From contig NZ_ATXG01000010.1 in NCBI RefSeq assembly GCF_000421565.1, positions 62,001-126,000 on the forward strand: a stretch of DNA of 64,000 nt, given 5' to 3'. Positions 1-12,460 of the stretch are shown here, one piece after another. Every line of letters begins with the position of its first letter. Position 1 is the first letter of the stretch. The notes beneath the pieces are model-generated. The model saw only the letters and a program-made list of their open reading frames with translations, did not search any database and had not been told where the DNA came from. Position numbers and translations under genes: made by a program. Origin of the DNA: Agromyces subbeticus DSM 16689. GTDB lineage: Bacteria > Actinomycetota > Actinomycetes > Actinomycetales > Microbacteriaceae.

Positions 1-429
1 GCGTTGCAGAGCTATTTCGTCGTTCTGTTCCGGAACAGCGCCGACCGCTTCTGGGCGACGGTCCTGCGCTTGGAACTCCTGGTGCTTGTCGCGGGAATCG
101 TCGTGACGGCCCTCGGCTGGTGGCTGGGCCCAGCCGTGTTCGCGTTCCTCTTCCCTCAAGAAGCCGTGCCGTCGGCCACGCTGATCGCAGCGCTGGCTGC
201 ATCGTCGGCACTCCTCGGAGGCCTCTGCGTGATGGCGCCGGCGACGCTGGCGAGATCACATCACACCCTTTTCACCGTCGGGTGGGTTCTCGCGGCGGTC
301 GTTACCATTGCGGTGCTGCTCCTGCCGCTCGACCTCGAGACTCGCGCAGTGGCGTCGTTGATCGGCGGTCCGGCGGCTGGGCTCCTCGTGCAATCCGTCG
401 GTCTGCCGTTGGCGGAGCGTCGACGCTGA
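1..429 (+). CDS. Wzx-like polysaccharide flippase, C-terminal part (5' end outside window)
   Basis: The open frame runs in from the left edge and stops at 427-429, so only the last 142 or so residues are visible. They contain four hydrophobic segments (from about residues 22, 55, 90 and 118), separated by short polar loops, and end in an Arg-rich tail. This pattern fits the C-terminal helices of the MATE/PST-type oligosaccharide-lipid flippases. Family assignment rests on topology and on the polysaccharide genes that follow; no catalytic motif is available. A TTG at 4 could be read as a start, but the frame is open upstream of it. It converges on the GlfT2-like gene. Confidence 0.55.
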   Translation, partial: ALQSYFVVLFRNSADRFWATVLRLELLVLVAGIVVTALGWWLGPAVFAFLFPQEAVPSATLIAALAASSALLGGLCVMAPATLARSHHTLFTVGWVLAAVVTIAVLLLPLDLETRAVASLIGGPAAGLLVQSVGLPLAERRR

Positions 430-447
430 CAGCCCGCGATGCTCTGT

Positions 448-477
448 TCAGGAGCGCGCGTCGCGCATCACTCCTGA
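448..477. terminator. Possible bidirectional hairpin between convergent genes
   Basis: A 7-bp stem (TCAGGAG / CTCCTGA) encloses a second GC-rich inverted repeat and overlaps the stop codon of the GlfT2-like gene. There is no T-run. It sits exactly where two convergent genes meet, which is the main support. Confidence 0.3.
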
Positions 478-2453
478 TCCAGCGACTTCGCCCATGTAGT
501 TGAAGAGGTGATCTCGGGGAGCGCACTGCGGTACTGCTCTCGCAGTTCGCGCCACCTGCGGCGGTACGCGAGATTGAGCCGGACTGTGTCTCGGAGCATC
601 TTGCGGAAGAGCTTGGGGTTCCTGACGTGCCACGTCGCACCCGACCCTTCGGCGTTGGTGATGAGCACGCTGTCGTACTCGGGGACCTCGAACCACCGTG
701 CGTCCTGATAGGCGAGATGCGCGTGCGGCGCATCGATGCCCTTGGGCCGCACGAACGCATGCCGCCAAGTCTGCGCCGCGATCCATCGCACGAATCCGAG
801 ACCGCGGGGTCCTGGCTCGACGCGACCGGTTGTGACGCTCATGATCTCTCTCGCAGGAAAATGCGGACGGTCGGCCGCGCTCCGAATCAGCTTCGCCTCT
901 CTGAACTCCGTGCCGAGCGCCCGCACTCTCGGCAGACGGTCGACCATGTCGGTGTGCAGTTGATGCGGGCCTTCGAACACATTCCTGACGGCCTCATGAC
1001 GCATCGCCACCGTGTAGTAGTCCATGGTCAGCAGGTTCTTGACGTCAGCCGCCAGGTTCGCACGCCACAGCCTGCCGCCACGCCTCAGCGGCGAGTGCAG
1101 GAGCGCAGCGACGAGACGGTTGCGAGCATGGAAGAACGCTTGCCAGTCGTGGGAGTCGTCTTTATCGACCCATGAGACATGCCAGACCGCTGCGCCGGGA
1201 AGACTCACGGTGGCGTACCCGGCGGCGCGCGCCCTGAGGGAGTACTCGGCGTCGTCCCACTTGATGAAGACCGGCAACGAAAGGCCGATCTCGTCGAGAA
1301 CCCGCACCGGGATGAGCGACATCCACCACCCGTTGTAGTCGACGTCGAATCGACGATGCAACCAGGGTGTCTGCCGCAGATTCGACTCCGCGAAGTCGTG
1401 TCGATGCGGCGTGAACGGCCCCCAGATGAACGGGCTCCATCGAATGCCCTCGGCGTAGGCGTGCAGCTTCGACTTGTCGTACATGTCGAGCATGTGTCCG
1501 CCCACGATGGTGGGCTTGATGCAGAAGTTCGCGAACGTGACGGCACGCCGCAGACTCTCGGGCTCGATTTCGACATCGTCGTCGAGCAGAATGATGTATT
1601 CGGATTCTCCCGCTCGGAGCGTTTCGAGCATTCCGCGCGAGAATCCGCCGGAACCGCCGAGGTTTCGCTGCTCGATGACCTGCAGCCGGCCATCGAGGGC
1701 GGCCTCGGCTGCGGCGAATCCGGCGTTCTCCATGATGCGTTCGGAGCCCTGGTCGACGACGAGCACCCGATCGAGGCTGGCACGAGCATCCTCGTCAGTG
1801 CCGATCGCCTCGAGGAGCTTCGTGCAGTAGTCGCCTCGGTTCAGCGTCGTGATCGAGACCGTTGCCGTGCCGTTGACTCGAGGGCTCGCATCCTCAGGAG
1901 CGAGCCAGTCCGCCTGCACAAGGTGAAGGGGTTCGTCGCCGGCGATCAGATCGAACCACAGCCAGCCGCCATCGATGAACGAGGTGAACGGCAGGTCGAA
2001 CTCGGTCGTCCTCGTTCCCGTCACCTCGACGCCATCGATGCGCTGGATGACGCCGCGTGCGTTCGATCGGAAGACGACGATACGTCCGGCCCCGGTCGTG
2101 GAGACGCGGAGTCTGACGCCCGAGAGTGAGGTCCACGAATTCCAGTAGCTGGCGGGGAACGCGTTGAAGTAACTCGCGAGGGACACCGACTTCGCGGCCG
2201 GAACGCGGAGACCGCGACGCCCCTCGAGCCAGGCGAGTCCGTTGCGGTTCGTGAGGCGAACCGCCTTGCGGGTGAGCGACTCATCGGCGATGCCTCGGGC
2301 CTGAGCGAGCCGAAACTCGTCGTCCCGTTCACCCGCCACCTGCCACGTCCACGTTTCGGGGTCGAGATAGAGCGGCAACGACTGGGGGTCGCCGTGCTCT
2401 GGAAAGATCACACGTTGGAGAACGATCGACTCTGCCATCTGCTGCTCAATCAT
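468..2453 (-). CDS. glfT2: GlfT2-like galactofuranosyltransferase (GT2)
   Basis: The 661-residue protein is close in length to mycobacterial GlfT2 (about 637). An N-terminal beta-rich domain (about 1-195) precedes a GT-A domain. Visible family motifs are EQRNLGGSGGFSRG at 261-274, the metal-binding DDD at 291-293, the catalytic-region WDDAEY at 399-404 and the metal-ligand-type His at 425. In GlfT2 these residues handle UDP-galactofuranose and Mn2+ during processive galactan synthesis on a lipid-linked acceptor at the inner membrane face. The gene lies 60 bp downstream of glf, which makes its donor sugar. Because arabinogalactan genes are absent, the product is probably a galactofuran-containing wall polysaccharide. 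A second in-frame ATG lies at 2438; neither start has a strong ribosome site. Confidence 0.85.
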   Translation of the reverse strand: MIEQQMAESIVLQRVIFPEHGDPQSLPLYLDPETWTWQVAGERDDEFRLAQARGIADESLTRKAVRLTNRNGLAWLEGRRGLRVPAAKSVSLASYFNAFPASYWNSWTSLSGVRLRVSTTGAGRIVVFRSNARGVIQRIDGVEVTGTRTTEFDLPFTSFIDGGWLWFDLIAGDEPLHLVQADWLAPEDASPRVNGTATVSITTLNRGDYCTKLLEAIGTDEDARASLDRVLVVDQGSERIMENAGFAAAEAALDGRLQVIEQRNLGGSGGFSRGMLETLRAGESEYIILLDDDVEIEPESLRRAVTFANFCIKPTIVGGHMLDMYDKSKLHAYAEGIRWSPFIWGPFTPHRHDFAESNLRQTPWLHRRFDVDYNGWWMSLIPVRVLDEIGLSLPVFIKWDDAEYSLRARAAGYATVSLPGAAVWHVSWVDKDDSHDWQAFFHARNRLVAALLHSPLRRGGRLWRANLAADVKNLLTMDYYTVAMRHEAVRNVFEGPHQLHTDMVDRLPRVRALGTEFREAKLIRSAADRPHFPAREIMSVTTGRVEPGPRGLGFVRWIAAQTWRHAFVRPKGIDAPHAHLAYQDARWFEVPEYDSVLITNAEGSGATWHVRNPKLFRKMLRDTVRLNLAYRRRWRELREQYRSALPEITSSTTWAKSLDQE

Positions 2454-2513
2454 GGTCGGATGCTTCGTGGTCGTAGGCCAGGTCGACGGCGTCGACTCGG
2501 TCGGTGCGGTGGC

Positions 2514-3686
<1,173 letters not shown>

Positions 3687-3732
3687 TCAACCGGAGAATC
3701 ACTGACCCGCCGGTGCGAGCCAAAGTTCGATT

Positions 3733-5979
3733 CTAGCCCGCCCGTGCTGAACGCGTCGTCGATGCCATCCATCCCGGCTCTGCCTGGGATCGAGCGCCTG
3801 CGATCCATCCGTCGATGCGGCGGTCGCCACGAACCCGAAGCCTCCGGACGATGACCCATGCTCCGAGCAGCACTACGATCAGCACCGCGGCAGCGATCTG
3901 CACCTGCCAGCCAGGCGACCAATAGGAGACGGTGACCGTCGTTCCTGCCGCATCGCCGGGAATCTGGACGCCGAGCAGGAGCGTGTCGACTGGTTCCTCG
4001 GTGAGCGTGGCTCCGTCCACCGCGTAGCCAGGCCAAGGAATTCGACTGAGCGCCACCGTGCCGCCATCGGACGGCACGTCGACGACTCGGAACGTCACTC
4101 CCATCTCGTCGCGGTCGACAACCGATACCGAGGTCCCAGCGGACGACCATGCCACGCTTCCAGCACCATCGATGGGCTCGTCGCGCACGATCATTCGTGT
4201 GAGCGTCGTGTCTTCGACGACGTGCCAGCCATCGGGAACCGCTGTCCAATCGGCCTCTGGGATGCCCTGCTTGATGGATTGAACGGTGCTCACGCCGAGG
4301 AGGTCCACCACCGGGAGGCCGGTGGTGGGTTGCTCGCTGAAGAGCATCGTGTATGCCGAACTGCACGTGGAACCGTTGTAGTACATGCACGTCAAGGCTT
4401 GGAAGGGCGGGTAGTACACCGAGGAGTACGAGTTCTGCGCGGCTGCGGGATTGATGTAGAACATGTTGCCGGCGAGCGTCTCGAGCCAGTATCCAGGCTG
4501 GCCGCGACCGTTGTCCACACCCCCGATGACCAGCAGGTCCCCCTCGGCCTCGGTGAACTGAGTCCGATAGTCGGCGATCGCAGTGGGGCTGCCGTAGTCC
4601 TGCAACGGCGACCCCTTCGCGACGAAGTGCTGCGGCACGAGCATCACGATCGTGATTCCCGCGAGCACCGACGCGGCTGCGATGGGTCGAAGATTCCGCG
4701 ACTGGGCATCGACTGACTCACGCCGACGACGTCCGCCGAGGAGCAGGAACACCAGCCAGATCGCAGCGAGTCCGATGACGAGCACCACAGCGAGTCCGCG
4801 CCACCGATCTGGCGCGGCGGCGAAAGCGAAATATGCTGACGCAGCAGTCAGCGCCAGACCACCCCAGAGCCGCCGGCGGGACAGTGGCGCGGCCAGTGCC
4901 GACGACAGGCCGACGCCCACGACCAACAGCACACCCACCGAGACGTACGGCATCAACCGCACAGGGAACCGCAATGGCCCGAAGTCGCTCGGGAGGAGGG
5001 TGGCGAAGAGTGCGACGCCGAGCACGATGACGATGCTGATCCGAGCACGAAGGGCACCGCCGAGCCGACGCCAGTCAACGAACGCGAGGGCCGGCAGGAA
5101 CCATGCAATGTACAGGAGCGGCGCGTTCGGGAACGTGGTGCCGAAGAACACCATCTCGGGACCGCCGACCGGGGTCGCGGAGGCTGCGAGTCCGCTGAGA
5201 TCGACCGTCATGAGACCGGAGTTGCCGATCCCTGTTGCACGCCCGGTCACCGGAGAGATGAGCAGACCGGGCAGATGCACGATCACGGCGAAGAGCCCCG
5301 CGACCGTCGAGGCCGCGAACGCTCGCACGATGGTCGGCCGATGGCGGCGACCGATGGCCTCCACGATGGTCGCAACGAACGTGAACGCGAGCGCCAAGGT
5401 GCCGTGGACGTAACCGATGCCGATCATCGAGGCACACGCGACGAATGCGAGAAGGGGAGACTTCGCTTCGAAGACGGCGCGACGGATGAGTGCCCATGCG
5501 AGCGGCCACAATGCCCACGCCATGAACCCATTCACCCACGACGCGGCATCCATATAAATGGTGAAGCCGCTCAGTGCGGCGGCGATCGCGACCGCAGTCG
5601 CCCAGTGCGTGGCGACACCGAACGTCCGTGCCAGCAACCAAGCGCCGTATGCCGCGATCCCGAAGAAGCAGAGTTTGACGATCGTCATGTACACCGCACC
5701 GTCTGCAAACGCATGCAGTCCGATGCCGATGACCCACAACACCGGGGAGAAGACGCCCCATGCGCCCTCAGCGAGATAGTGTCCCGCCTGCCAGACGGTC
5801 GGGTTGATCACGGACCAGTCACCCTCGAGAACACGGCGTCCGATCTCGTACCACTGGCCGAGCGCGCCCGATTGCGAGTCATCGACGAAGTAGAACGTCG
5901 GATTGAAGAGGAGCGGGATCGCCGCACCGCAAACGGCCACCACGACCGCGATCATCGGCCAAACCAGCTTCGTTCGCAT
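3733..5979 (-). CDS. Large multi-spanning membrane protein, YfhO-like
   Basis: The 748-residue protein has an N-terminal hydrophobic helix (MRTKLVWP then a long apolar stretch), roughly 12-13 membrane segments, and an extracytoplasmic C-terminal domain rich in beta-strand-like sequence before a final helix and an Arg-rich tail. The layout resembles YfhO (PF09586) and related GT-C-type membrane glycosyltransferases, which move sugars from a lipid carrier to surface polymers. An acidic FYFVDDSQS loop follows helix 1, where GT-C enzymes hold their catalytic Asp pair; that role is inference. It may modify or polymerise the glycan made by its neighbours. A CATAAT hexamer 6 nt before the ATG at 5979 decides the start. 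Confidence 0.6.
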   Translation of the reverse strand: MRTKLVWPMIAVVVAVCGAAIPLLFNPTFYFVDDSQSGALGQWYEIGRRVLEGDWSVINPTVWQAGHYLAEGAWGVFSPVLWVIGIGLHAFADGAVYMTIVKLCFFGIAAYGAWLLARTFGVATHWATAVAIAAALSGFTIYMDAASWVNGFMAWALWPLAWALIRRAVFEAKSPLLAFVACASMIGIGYVHGTLALAFTFVATIVEAIGRRHRPTIVRAFAASTVAGLFAVIVHLPGLLISPVTGRATGIGNSGLMTVDLSGLAASATPVGGPEMVFFGTTFPNAPLLYIAWFLPALAFVDWRRLGGALRARISIVIVLGVALFATLLPSDFGPLRFPVRLMPYVSVGVLLVVGVGLSSALAAPLSRRRLWGGLALTAASAYFAFAAAPDRWRGLAVVLVIGLAAIWLVFLLLGGRRRRESVDAQSRNLRPIAAASVLAGITIVMLVPQHFVAKGSPLQDYGSPTAIADYRTQFTEAEGDLLVIGGVDNGRGQPGYWLETLAGNMFYINPAAAQNSYSSVYYPPFQALTCMYYNGSTCSSAYTMLFSEQPTTGLPVVDLLGVSTVQSIKQGIPEADWTAVPDGWHVVEDTTLTRMIVRDEPIDGAGSVAWSSAGTSVSVVDRDEMGVTFRVVDVPSDGGTVALSRIPWPGYAVDGATLTEEPVDTLLLGVQIPGDAAGTTVTVSYWSPGWQVQIAAAVLIVVLLGAWVIVRRLRVRGDRRIDGWIAGARSQAEPGWMASTTRSARAG

Positions 5980-5985
5980 TGGAGA

Positions 5986-5991
5986 ATTATG
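5986..5991 (-). promoter_or_regulatory. -10 hexamer CATAAT, leaderless-type
   Basis: CATAAT reads on the minus strand with 6 nt to the ATG at 5979 of the YfhO-like gene. Transcription would start at or next to the start codon. No convincing -35 is visible. Confidence 0.5.
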
Positions 5992-6054
5992 CCCCACGTC
6001 TGCTCTCGATCGACGCGCGATGAGCCTGGTGCCGGGCGTCCGCGCCGCATGAGC

Positions 6055-6060
6055 GAGAAT
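6055..6060 (+). promoter_or_regulatory. -10 hexamer GAGAAT, leaderless-type
   Basis: GAGAAT lies 7 nt before the ATG at 6068. The context (GAGAATGGTGACCATG) closely mirrors the CAGAATGGATGCATG at 31667, which supports 6068 over the in-frame ATG at 6059. Confidence 0.4.
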
Positions 6061-6067
6061 GGTGACC

Positions 6068-6931
6068 ATGCCACCACTCGTCTCGATCGTGATTCCGGCG
6101 TACAACAACGCCGACTACCTGGGAGAAACGCTCGACTCCGTGCTCAACCAGACCTACCGCGACCTCGAGGTGATCGTCGCCGACCATGCCTCGACCGACG
6201 CCACATGGGACGTCATGCAGCGGTATGTCGATGATCCTCGAGTCACGCTGCTCCGGACCGAGGCCGGCGGCGGTGCGCTCGCCAACTGGAATCGGGTCAG
6301 CCAAGCGGCAACGGGCATCTATCTGAAGCTCGTGTGCGGCGATGATCTCATCGCCCGTGACATCGTCGCCAAGCAGGTGGCTGCTCTCGAGACGAACCCG
6401 ACGACGGTGCTCGCTGCATCGCCACGTGACATCGTCGACGCTGACGGAAAGCCGTTCATCACGAAACGGGGACTCGCCGGGCTGAGGGGAGTGCACTCTG
6501 GCACTGAAGCAGTCCGACGCACAGTACGCAGCGGCACCAACATCTTCGGCGAGCCCGCCTGTGTGACGATGCGCCGCGACGTGCTCGAACGAACGGGCTG
6601 GTGGGACTCCCGCTTTCCGTATCTCATCGACGAAGCGACGTACGTGCGCGTTCTCCTCCAAGGCGATTTCGTTGGAGTCGACCAGTCTCTCGCGGCGTTC
6701 CGCGTGTCTTCGAGCCAGTGGAGCGTACGGCTCGTCCGCGATCAGGCGCGGCAGACCATCGGCTTCCACGACTGGCTCGCCGAAGAGCACCCGGCGGTCG
6801 TCCGCAGCAGCGACCGGCGATACGGAAACCTGCGCGCGCGTGCCATGGCCCGTGCGCGGCAGCTCACCTACGCGTATCTCGGTCGCCGCATGAGACGATC
6901 GAACCTCGAATCGACAACGGATGCCGCGTGA
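6068..6931 (+). CDS. Family 2 glycosyltransferase
   Basis: A GT-A fold GT2 enzyme of 287 residues. It begins MPPLVSIVIPAYNNADYLGETLDSVL, has the nucleotide-binding VIVADHASTDAT strand-loop, and a metal-site GDD in KLVCGDDLI about 90 residues in. A WWDSRFPYLIDEATY segment occupies the acceptor/base position. No membrane helix is predicted, so it should act at the cytoplasmic membrane face, adding one sugar to a growing lipid-linked glycan. Its stop region overlaps a possible GTG of the next gene, and the two are co-directional. Donor and linkage cannot be told from sequence. An in-frame ATG at 6059 is the alternative start. Confidence 0.8.
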   Translation: MPPLVSIVIPAYNNADYLGETLDSVLNQTYRDLEVIVADHASTDATWDVMQRYVDDPRVTLLRTEAGGGALANWNRVSQAATGIYLKLVCGDDLIARDIVAKQVAALETNPTTVLAASPRDIVDADGKPFITKRGLAGLRGVHSGTEAVRRTVRSGTNIFGEPACVTMRRDVLERTGWWDSRFPYLIDEATYVRVLLQGDFVGVDQSLAAFRVSSSQWSVRLVRDQARQTIGFHDWLAEEHPAVVRSSDRRYGNLRARAMARARQLTYAYLGRRMRRSNLESTTDAA

Positions 6932-6960
6932 CCGGCGTGAAGCCAGATGACGGAGCCCCT

Positions 6961-7995
6961 GTGGTAAATTCACCTCTCGTGAGCGGCAGCGATGACAACG
7001 GCGGCCGGTTCCCGCACACAGTCTCTGTGGTCGTACCGGTCTATCAGGGTGAGAAGACACTCGCAGCGCTGATCGCCGAGATCGATCCCCTCACGCACAT
7101 GCAGACCACTGCTGACGGCTACAGCTTCGTGGTTGACGAGGTGCTGTTCGTGTATGACAACGGGCCTGATGCGTCCGACCGCGTCATCCGTGAGCTGGAG
7201 CAGCGCTACCCGTACGCTCGCGGCATCTGGCTGAGCCGCAACTTCGGTCAGCATGCGGCGACACTCGCCGGTATGGCTTCCGCGGGTTCCGACTGGATCA
7301 TCACTCTCGACGAGGATGGCCAGCACGACCCCGCCGAAATGGCCGGCCTTCTCGACACTGCCATGCGCGAACATGCGTCGGTGGTTTACGCCAAGCCGAC
7401 GAACGAGGCTCCCCACGGTGTCGTGCGCAATAGCGCCTCTCGACTCGCGAAACGGATCCTCGAACGGTTCACCGGTACGACCGGCGCCAGCGACTACCAG
7501 AGCTTCCGGCTCGTTCTCGGCAGCATCGGCCGGAGCGTTGCCGCGTATGCGGGATCCGGTGTGTATCTCGATGTCGCGCTGGGGTGGGTTGCCGGTCGCA
7601 TCGTGACGTCGCCGGTGAAGCTGCGCGACGAAGGTGACCGACGCTCCGGCTACTCACCACGGCGTTTGTTCGGCCACTTCCTTCGCATGGTGCTCACGAG
7701 TGGTACCAGGGGGCTTCGCCTCGTCGGGCTCCTCGGCATCCTCGTCGCCGCCATCGGCGTGGTCGTCGCCATCATCGTGCTCGTCCAGCGCCTCGTGGGT
7801 GACATCGCGATCGAGGGTTGGTCCTCGACCATGATCGTGATCCTGCTGAGCTCCGGAGCGATCCTGTTCTCCTTGGGCATCATCGCCGAGTACATCGGTA
7901 TCAACGTCAACATGGCGATGGGTCGCCCCCCATATCTGATCACTTCGGACCCCGCCAACGGTCCGCTCGGCCGCGGTCCGCAACGCTCCCGATGA
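6961..7995 (+). CDS. Polyprenyl-phosphate glycosyltransferase (DPM1/GtrB-like GT2)
   Basis: The 344-residue protein has an N-terminal GT2 domain (VVVPVYQGEKTLAAL, then WIITLDEDGQHDPAEM with the DxD-type acidic site) followed by two C-terminal helices (residues about 250-275 and 285-310). This is the layout of GtrB/ArnC/CsbB enzymes, which load a sugar onto undecaprenyl phosphate. The lipid-linked sugar is then a donor for GT-C enzymes outside the membrane. GTG at 6961 is chosen because GGAG lies 5 nt upstream. GTGs at 6928 (overlapping the previous stop) and 6979 are in-frame alternatives. It overlaps the next gene by ATGA. Confidence 0.8.
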   Translation: MVNSPLVSGSDDNGGRFPHTVSVVVPVYQGEKTLAALIAEIDPLTHMQTTADGYSFVVDEVLFVYDNGPDASDRVIRELEQRYPYARGIWLSRNFGQHAATLAGMASAGSDWIITLDEDGQHDPAEMAGLLDTAMREHASVVYAKPTNEAPHGVVRNSASRLAKRILERFTGTTGASDYQSFRLVLGSIGRSVAAYAGSGVYLDVALGWVAGRIVTSPVKLRDEGDRRSGYSPRRLFGHFLRMVLTSGTRGLRLVGLLGILVAAIGVVVAIIVLVQRLVGDIAIEGWSSTMIVILLSSGAILFSLGIIAEYIGINVNMAMGRPPYLITSDPANGPLGRGPQRSR

Positions 7996-8966
7996 CCTCG
8001 ACCTGGATCGTCGGCGCCGGCGGCCTGCTCGGCCGCGCTGTCGCGACAGCGGTCGATCGCCGCGAGGGCTGGCATCGCGTCGCCATCGAGCCTTTGCCGT
8101 GGGGTGATGAATCGGCGTTTCCCGACATGGCACGCCGGGGCATCCGTCGCCTGCTGCAGGATCGCGGCCCGGATGAACCGTGGGCCGTGCTCTGGGTCGC
8201 AGGCGCCGCAGTCACTGCGACCCCGCAACCCGAGCTCGACGGCGAACTCGATCAGTTCCGACGCTTCCTCGATATCGTCGGCGCAGAAGCGACGGCGGCG
8301 AAGGCCTCGACGAGCGGAGCGGTCTTCTACGCGTCGTCCGCGGGCGGCGTGTACTCAGGCTCGGTGCATCCGCCGTTCGTCGAGACGAGTGCGACCGCCC
8401 CGATCTCACCGTATGGTCGATTCAAGCTCGCCGCCGAGCGCGCGCTCGAGACGTTCACCGCCGACTACGGGGTAGCCGGACTCTCGGGTCGCATCGCAAA
8501 TCTCTACGGCCCCGGGCAGCGACTCGACAAGATGCAGGGCCTCATCTCTCACCTGGCACGCGCGCAGATCTCCCCCGCAACGGTCTCGATCTACGTTTCG
8601 CTCGACACGATGCGCGACTATATCTACGTCGAGGACTGCGCCGAGCTCATCCTCGACGCAGTCGACCGGCTTCGCGCCTCACAACTCCCATACGCGGTGA
8701 AGAACCTCGCCTCCGGACGGGCGGTGACCATCGCCGACCTCATCGGACAGTTCCGGATCATCCTCAAGCGTCCTCCGCAGGTCCTCCTCGGCACGTCGGC
8801 CGCGGCAGCGCTGCAATCACACGATCTGAGGATCGGGTCAGTGTTCTGGCCGGAGCTCGATGCGCGAACGATGACTCCGCTCGTCGTCGGTATCCGGGCG
8901 ACGATCGACGACATCCTGCTCGGCGTGCAGCGAGGTCGCCCTATGCCCGCCCCAGCAGCCGCATGA
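7992..8966 (+). CDS. NAD-dependent sugar epimerase/dehydratase (extended SDR)
   Basis: The 324-residue protein has a Rossmann start ([15 protein letters not shown]) and the SDR catalytic Tyr-x3-Lys in [11 protein letters not shown], followed by [21 protein letters not shown], which is typical of nucleotide-sugar epimerases. It should act on a nucleotide or lipid-linked sugar; the substrate is unknown. The ATG overlaps the stop of the polyprenyl-phosphate transferase (ATGA), so the two are translationally coupled and may act on the same sugar, much as decaprenyl-phosphoryl sugar epimerases sit beside their partners. The last 26 bp overlap rmlA, which reads the other way. Confidence 0.75.
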   Translation: MTSTWIVGAGGLLGRAVATAVDRREGWHRVAIEPLPWGDESAFPDMARRGIRRLLQDRGPDEPWAVLWVAGAAVTATPQPELDGELDQFRRFLDIVGAEATAAKASTSGAVFYASSAGGVYSGSVHPPFVETSATAPISPYGRFKLAAERALETFTADYGVAGLSGRIANLYGPGQRLDKMQGLISHLARAQISPATVSIYVSLDTMRDYIYVEDCAELILDAVDRLRASQLPYAVKNLASGRAVTIADLIGQFRIILKRPPQVLLGTSAAAALQSHDLRIGSVFWPELDARTMTPLVVGIRATIDDILLGVQRGRPMPAPAAA

Positions 8967-9807
8967 GGTAAGCGCCGTACCCGCTCTTCACGAGCGGTTC
9001 GGCCAACGACTGCAGCTGCGCGTCGTCGATCCAACCGGCTCGCCACGCGATCTCCTCGATGCAACCGATCTTGAAGCCCTGTCGCTCCTCGATGACACGC
9101 ACGTAGTCGCTCGCCTGCATCATCGACTCGAACGTTCCGGTGTCGAGCCACGCCGTGCCGCGGTCGAGGACTTGGACACTGAGCGTGCCTTGCTGCAGGT
9201 AGCGTTCGTTGATCGAACTGATCTCGAGCTCGCCTCGTGCGCTCGGCTCGATCGACTTCGCGATCCGGACGACCTCGTTATCGTAGAAGTAGAGTCCCGG
9301 AACGGCGTAGTTGCTCTTCGGATCAGTCGGTTTCTCTTCGATGGAGACTGCGGTGAACTCGTCATCGAACTCGACGACGCCGTAGGAACGCGGGTTGGAC
9401 ACGTGGTAGGCGAAGATTCGTGCACCGTCGACTGTCGAGTTCGAGCGCAGTGCAGTGCCAAGCCCTGCACCGTGGAAGATGTTGTCACCGAGCACGAGTG
9501 CAACCGGCTCTTCACCGATGAACTCCTCGCCGATGATGAACGCCTGCGCCAAGCCGTCTGGCGACGGTTGCACGGCGTATTCGATGCGAATGCCGAGCTG
9601 CGATCCGTCGCCGAGCAACGCCGCGAACTGGTCGCGGTACTCGGGCGTCGTGATGACCAGGATCTCGTCGATACCAGCCATCATGAGCGTCGATAGCGGG
9701 TAGTAGATCATCGGCTTATCGAAGATCGGCATCAGCTGCTTCGAGATGCCCTTGGTAATCGGCCAGAGCCTTGTGCCTGAGCCGCCGGCCAGGATGATTC
9801 CGCGCAT
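8941..9807 (-). CDS. rmlA: Glucose-1-phosphate thymidylyltransferase
   Basis: RmlA makes dTDP-glucose from glucose-1-phosphate and dTTP, the first step of dTDP-L-rhamnose synthesis. The signature GGSGTRLWP (8-16) follows MRGIILA, then [18 protein letters not shown] and the VLGDNIFHG block. At 288 residues it is full length. It lies 4 bp after rmlC on the same strand but also has its own TAGGCT hexamer 6 nt before the ATG, inside the rmlC stop region. That would allow rmlA transcription independent of rmlC. Its 3' end overlaps the convergent epimerase gene by 26 bp. Confidence 0.95.
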   Translation of the reverse strand: MRGIILAGGSGTRLWPITKGISKQLMPIFDKPMIYYPLSTLMMAGIDEILVITTPEYRDQFAALLGDGSQLGIRIEYAVQPSPDGLAQAFIIGEEFIGEEPVALVLGDNIFHGAGLGTALRSNSTVDGARIFAYHVSNPRSYGVVEFDDEFTAVSIEEKPTDPKSNYAVPGLYFYDNEVVRIAKSIEPSARGELEISSINERYLQQGTLSVQVLDRGTAWLDTGTFESMMQASDYVRVIEERQGFKIGCIEEIAWRAGWIDDAQLQSLAEPLVKSGYGAYLMRLLGRA

Positions 9808-9811
9808 CGCG

Positions 9812-11492
<1,681 letters not shown>

Positions 11493-11502
11493 GCACGAGG
11501 CG

Positions 11503-12354
11503 ATGCGATACCTCATCACCGGCGCCACCGGCATGCTCGGCCACGATCTCCAGCACGCGCTGCGAGACCGTGAGGTCGTGTCCCTCGGCCGGACGGACCT
11601 CGACATCCGCGACGAAGCGGCGGTGGACGCGGCCTGCGCCGGTGTCGACGTCATCATCAACACCGCGGCGTACACTCGCGTCGACGAGGCGGAATCGAAC
11701 GAGGACGCCGCGTACGCCGTGAACGCGGTCGGCGCCAGGAACCTGGCCGCCGCCGCCGCGCGCTCGGGGGCCAGGATGGTGCAGCTCTCGACCGACTACG
11801 TCTTCGACGGGTCGGCGTCGACACCCTATCCGGAGGACGCAGCACGCGCGCCCATCTCCGCGTACGGCCGCACGAAGGCAGCAGGCGAAGCATTCGTGCA
11901 GGATCTCCTGCCGGACCGCGGCTTCATCGTCCGCACCGCATGGCTCTACGGAGCACATGGTCCGAACTTCGCGCGCACCATGCTTTCTCTCGCAGGGTCC
12001 CGTGAGACGTGGGCCGTGGTCGACGACCAGCTTGGACAGCCGACGTGGACCCGCGACCTCGCGACGAAGATCGTCGAGCTGATGGATGCGGCCGCCCCCG
12101 CCGGCATCTACCATGGCACGAATGCCGGCCAGGCGACGTGGTTCGAGTTCGCCCGAGCGGTCCTCGAGGCCGCCGGTTTCGATCCCGACCGGATCACCAG
12201 AACCGACAGCACCGCCTTCGTCCGACCGGCACCACGGCCCGCCAGTTCGGTGCTCGGACACGAATCGTGGACGGCGGCAGGTATCGAGCCGATGAGGCCG
12301 TGGCGGGCTGCGCTCGAGGATGCCGCGCGCCACGGCGTCCTGCGGCCGGTTTGA
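11503..12354 (+). CDS. rmlD: dTDP-4-dehydrorhamnose reductase
   Basis: RmlD performs the final NAD(P)H-dependent reduction giving dTDP-L-rhamnose, the donor for the rhamnosyltransferases expected in this cluster. The 283-residue protein has GATGMLGHDL near the start, the VIINTAAYTRVDEAESN block, LSTDYVFDG, and the catalytic SAYGRTKAAGE (YxxxK). Length and motifs are complete. GAGG lies 2-3 nt before the ATG in the short rmlB-rmlD gap, so it is probably co-transcribed with rmlB. Downstream lies a flippase gene on the same strand. Confidence 0.95.
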   Translation: MRYLITGATGMLGHDLQHALRDREVVSLGRTDLDIRDEAAVDAACAGVDVIINTAAYTRVDEAESNEDAAYAVNAVGARNLAAAAARSGARMVQLSTDYVFDGSASTPYPEDAARAPISAYGRTKAAGEAFVQDLLPDRGFIVRTAWLYGAHGPNFARTMLSLAGSRETWAVVDDQLGQPTWTRDLATKIVELMDAAAPAGIYHGTNAGQATWFEFARAVLEAAGFDPDRITRTDSTAFVRPAPRPASSVLGHESWTAAGIEPMRPWRAALEDAARHGVLRPV

Positions 12355-12390
12355 GACTTGGCGCCGCACAGACCGGAGCGATACCTTAGC

Positions 12391-12414
12391 GCGAACCCGC
12401 GAACCCGCGAACCC
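12391..12414 (+). repeat. Tandem 8-bp repeat, three copies
   Basis: Three perfect copies of GCGAACCC lie in the rmlD-flippase gap, followed by a partial fourth (GCGCAC). The copy number could slip and alter the spacing between the two genes. Function is unknown. Confidence 0.7.
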
Positions 12415-12460
12415 GCGCACGCCGAGTGGCGACCAGTCGCCGGAGACAGGAGTGGGATCG

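Noticed and set aside
1179..2129. 316-codon frame opposite the GlfT2-like gene
   Set aside because: Antisense shadow of a gene with complete catalytic motifs; no start signal or family resemblance.
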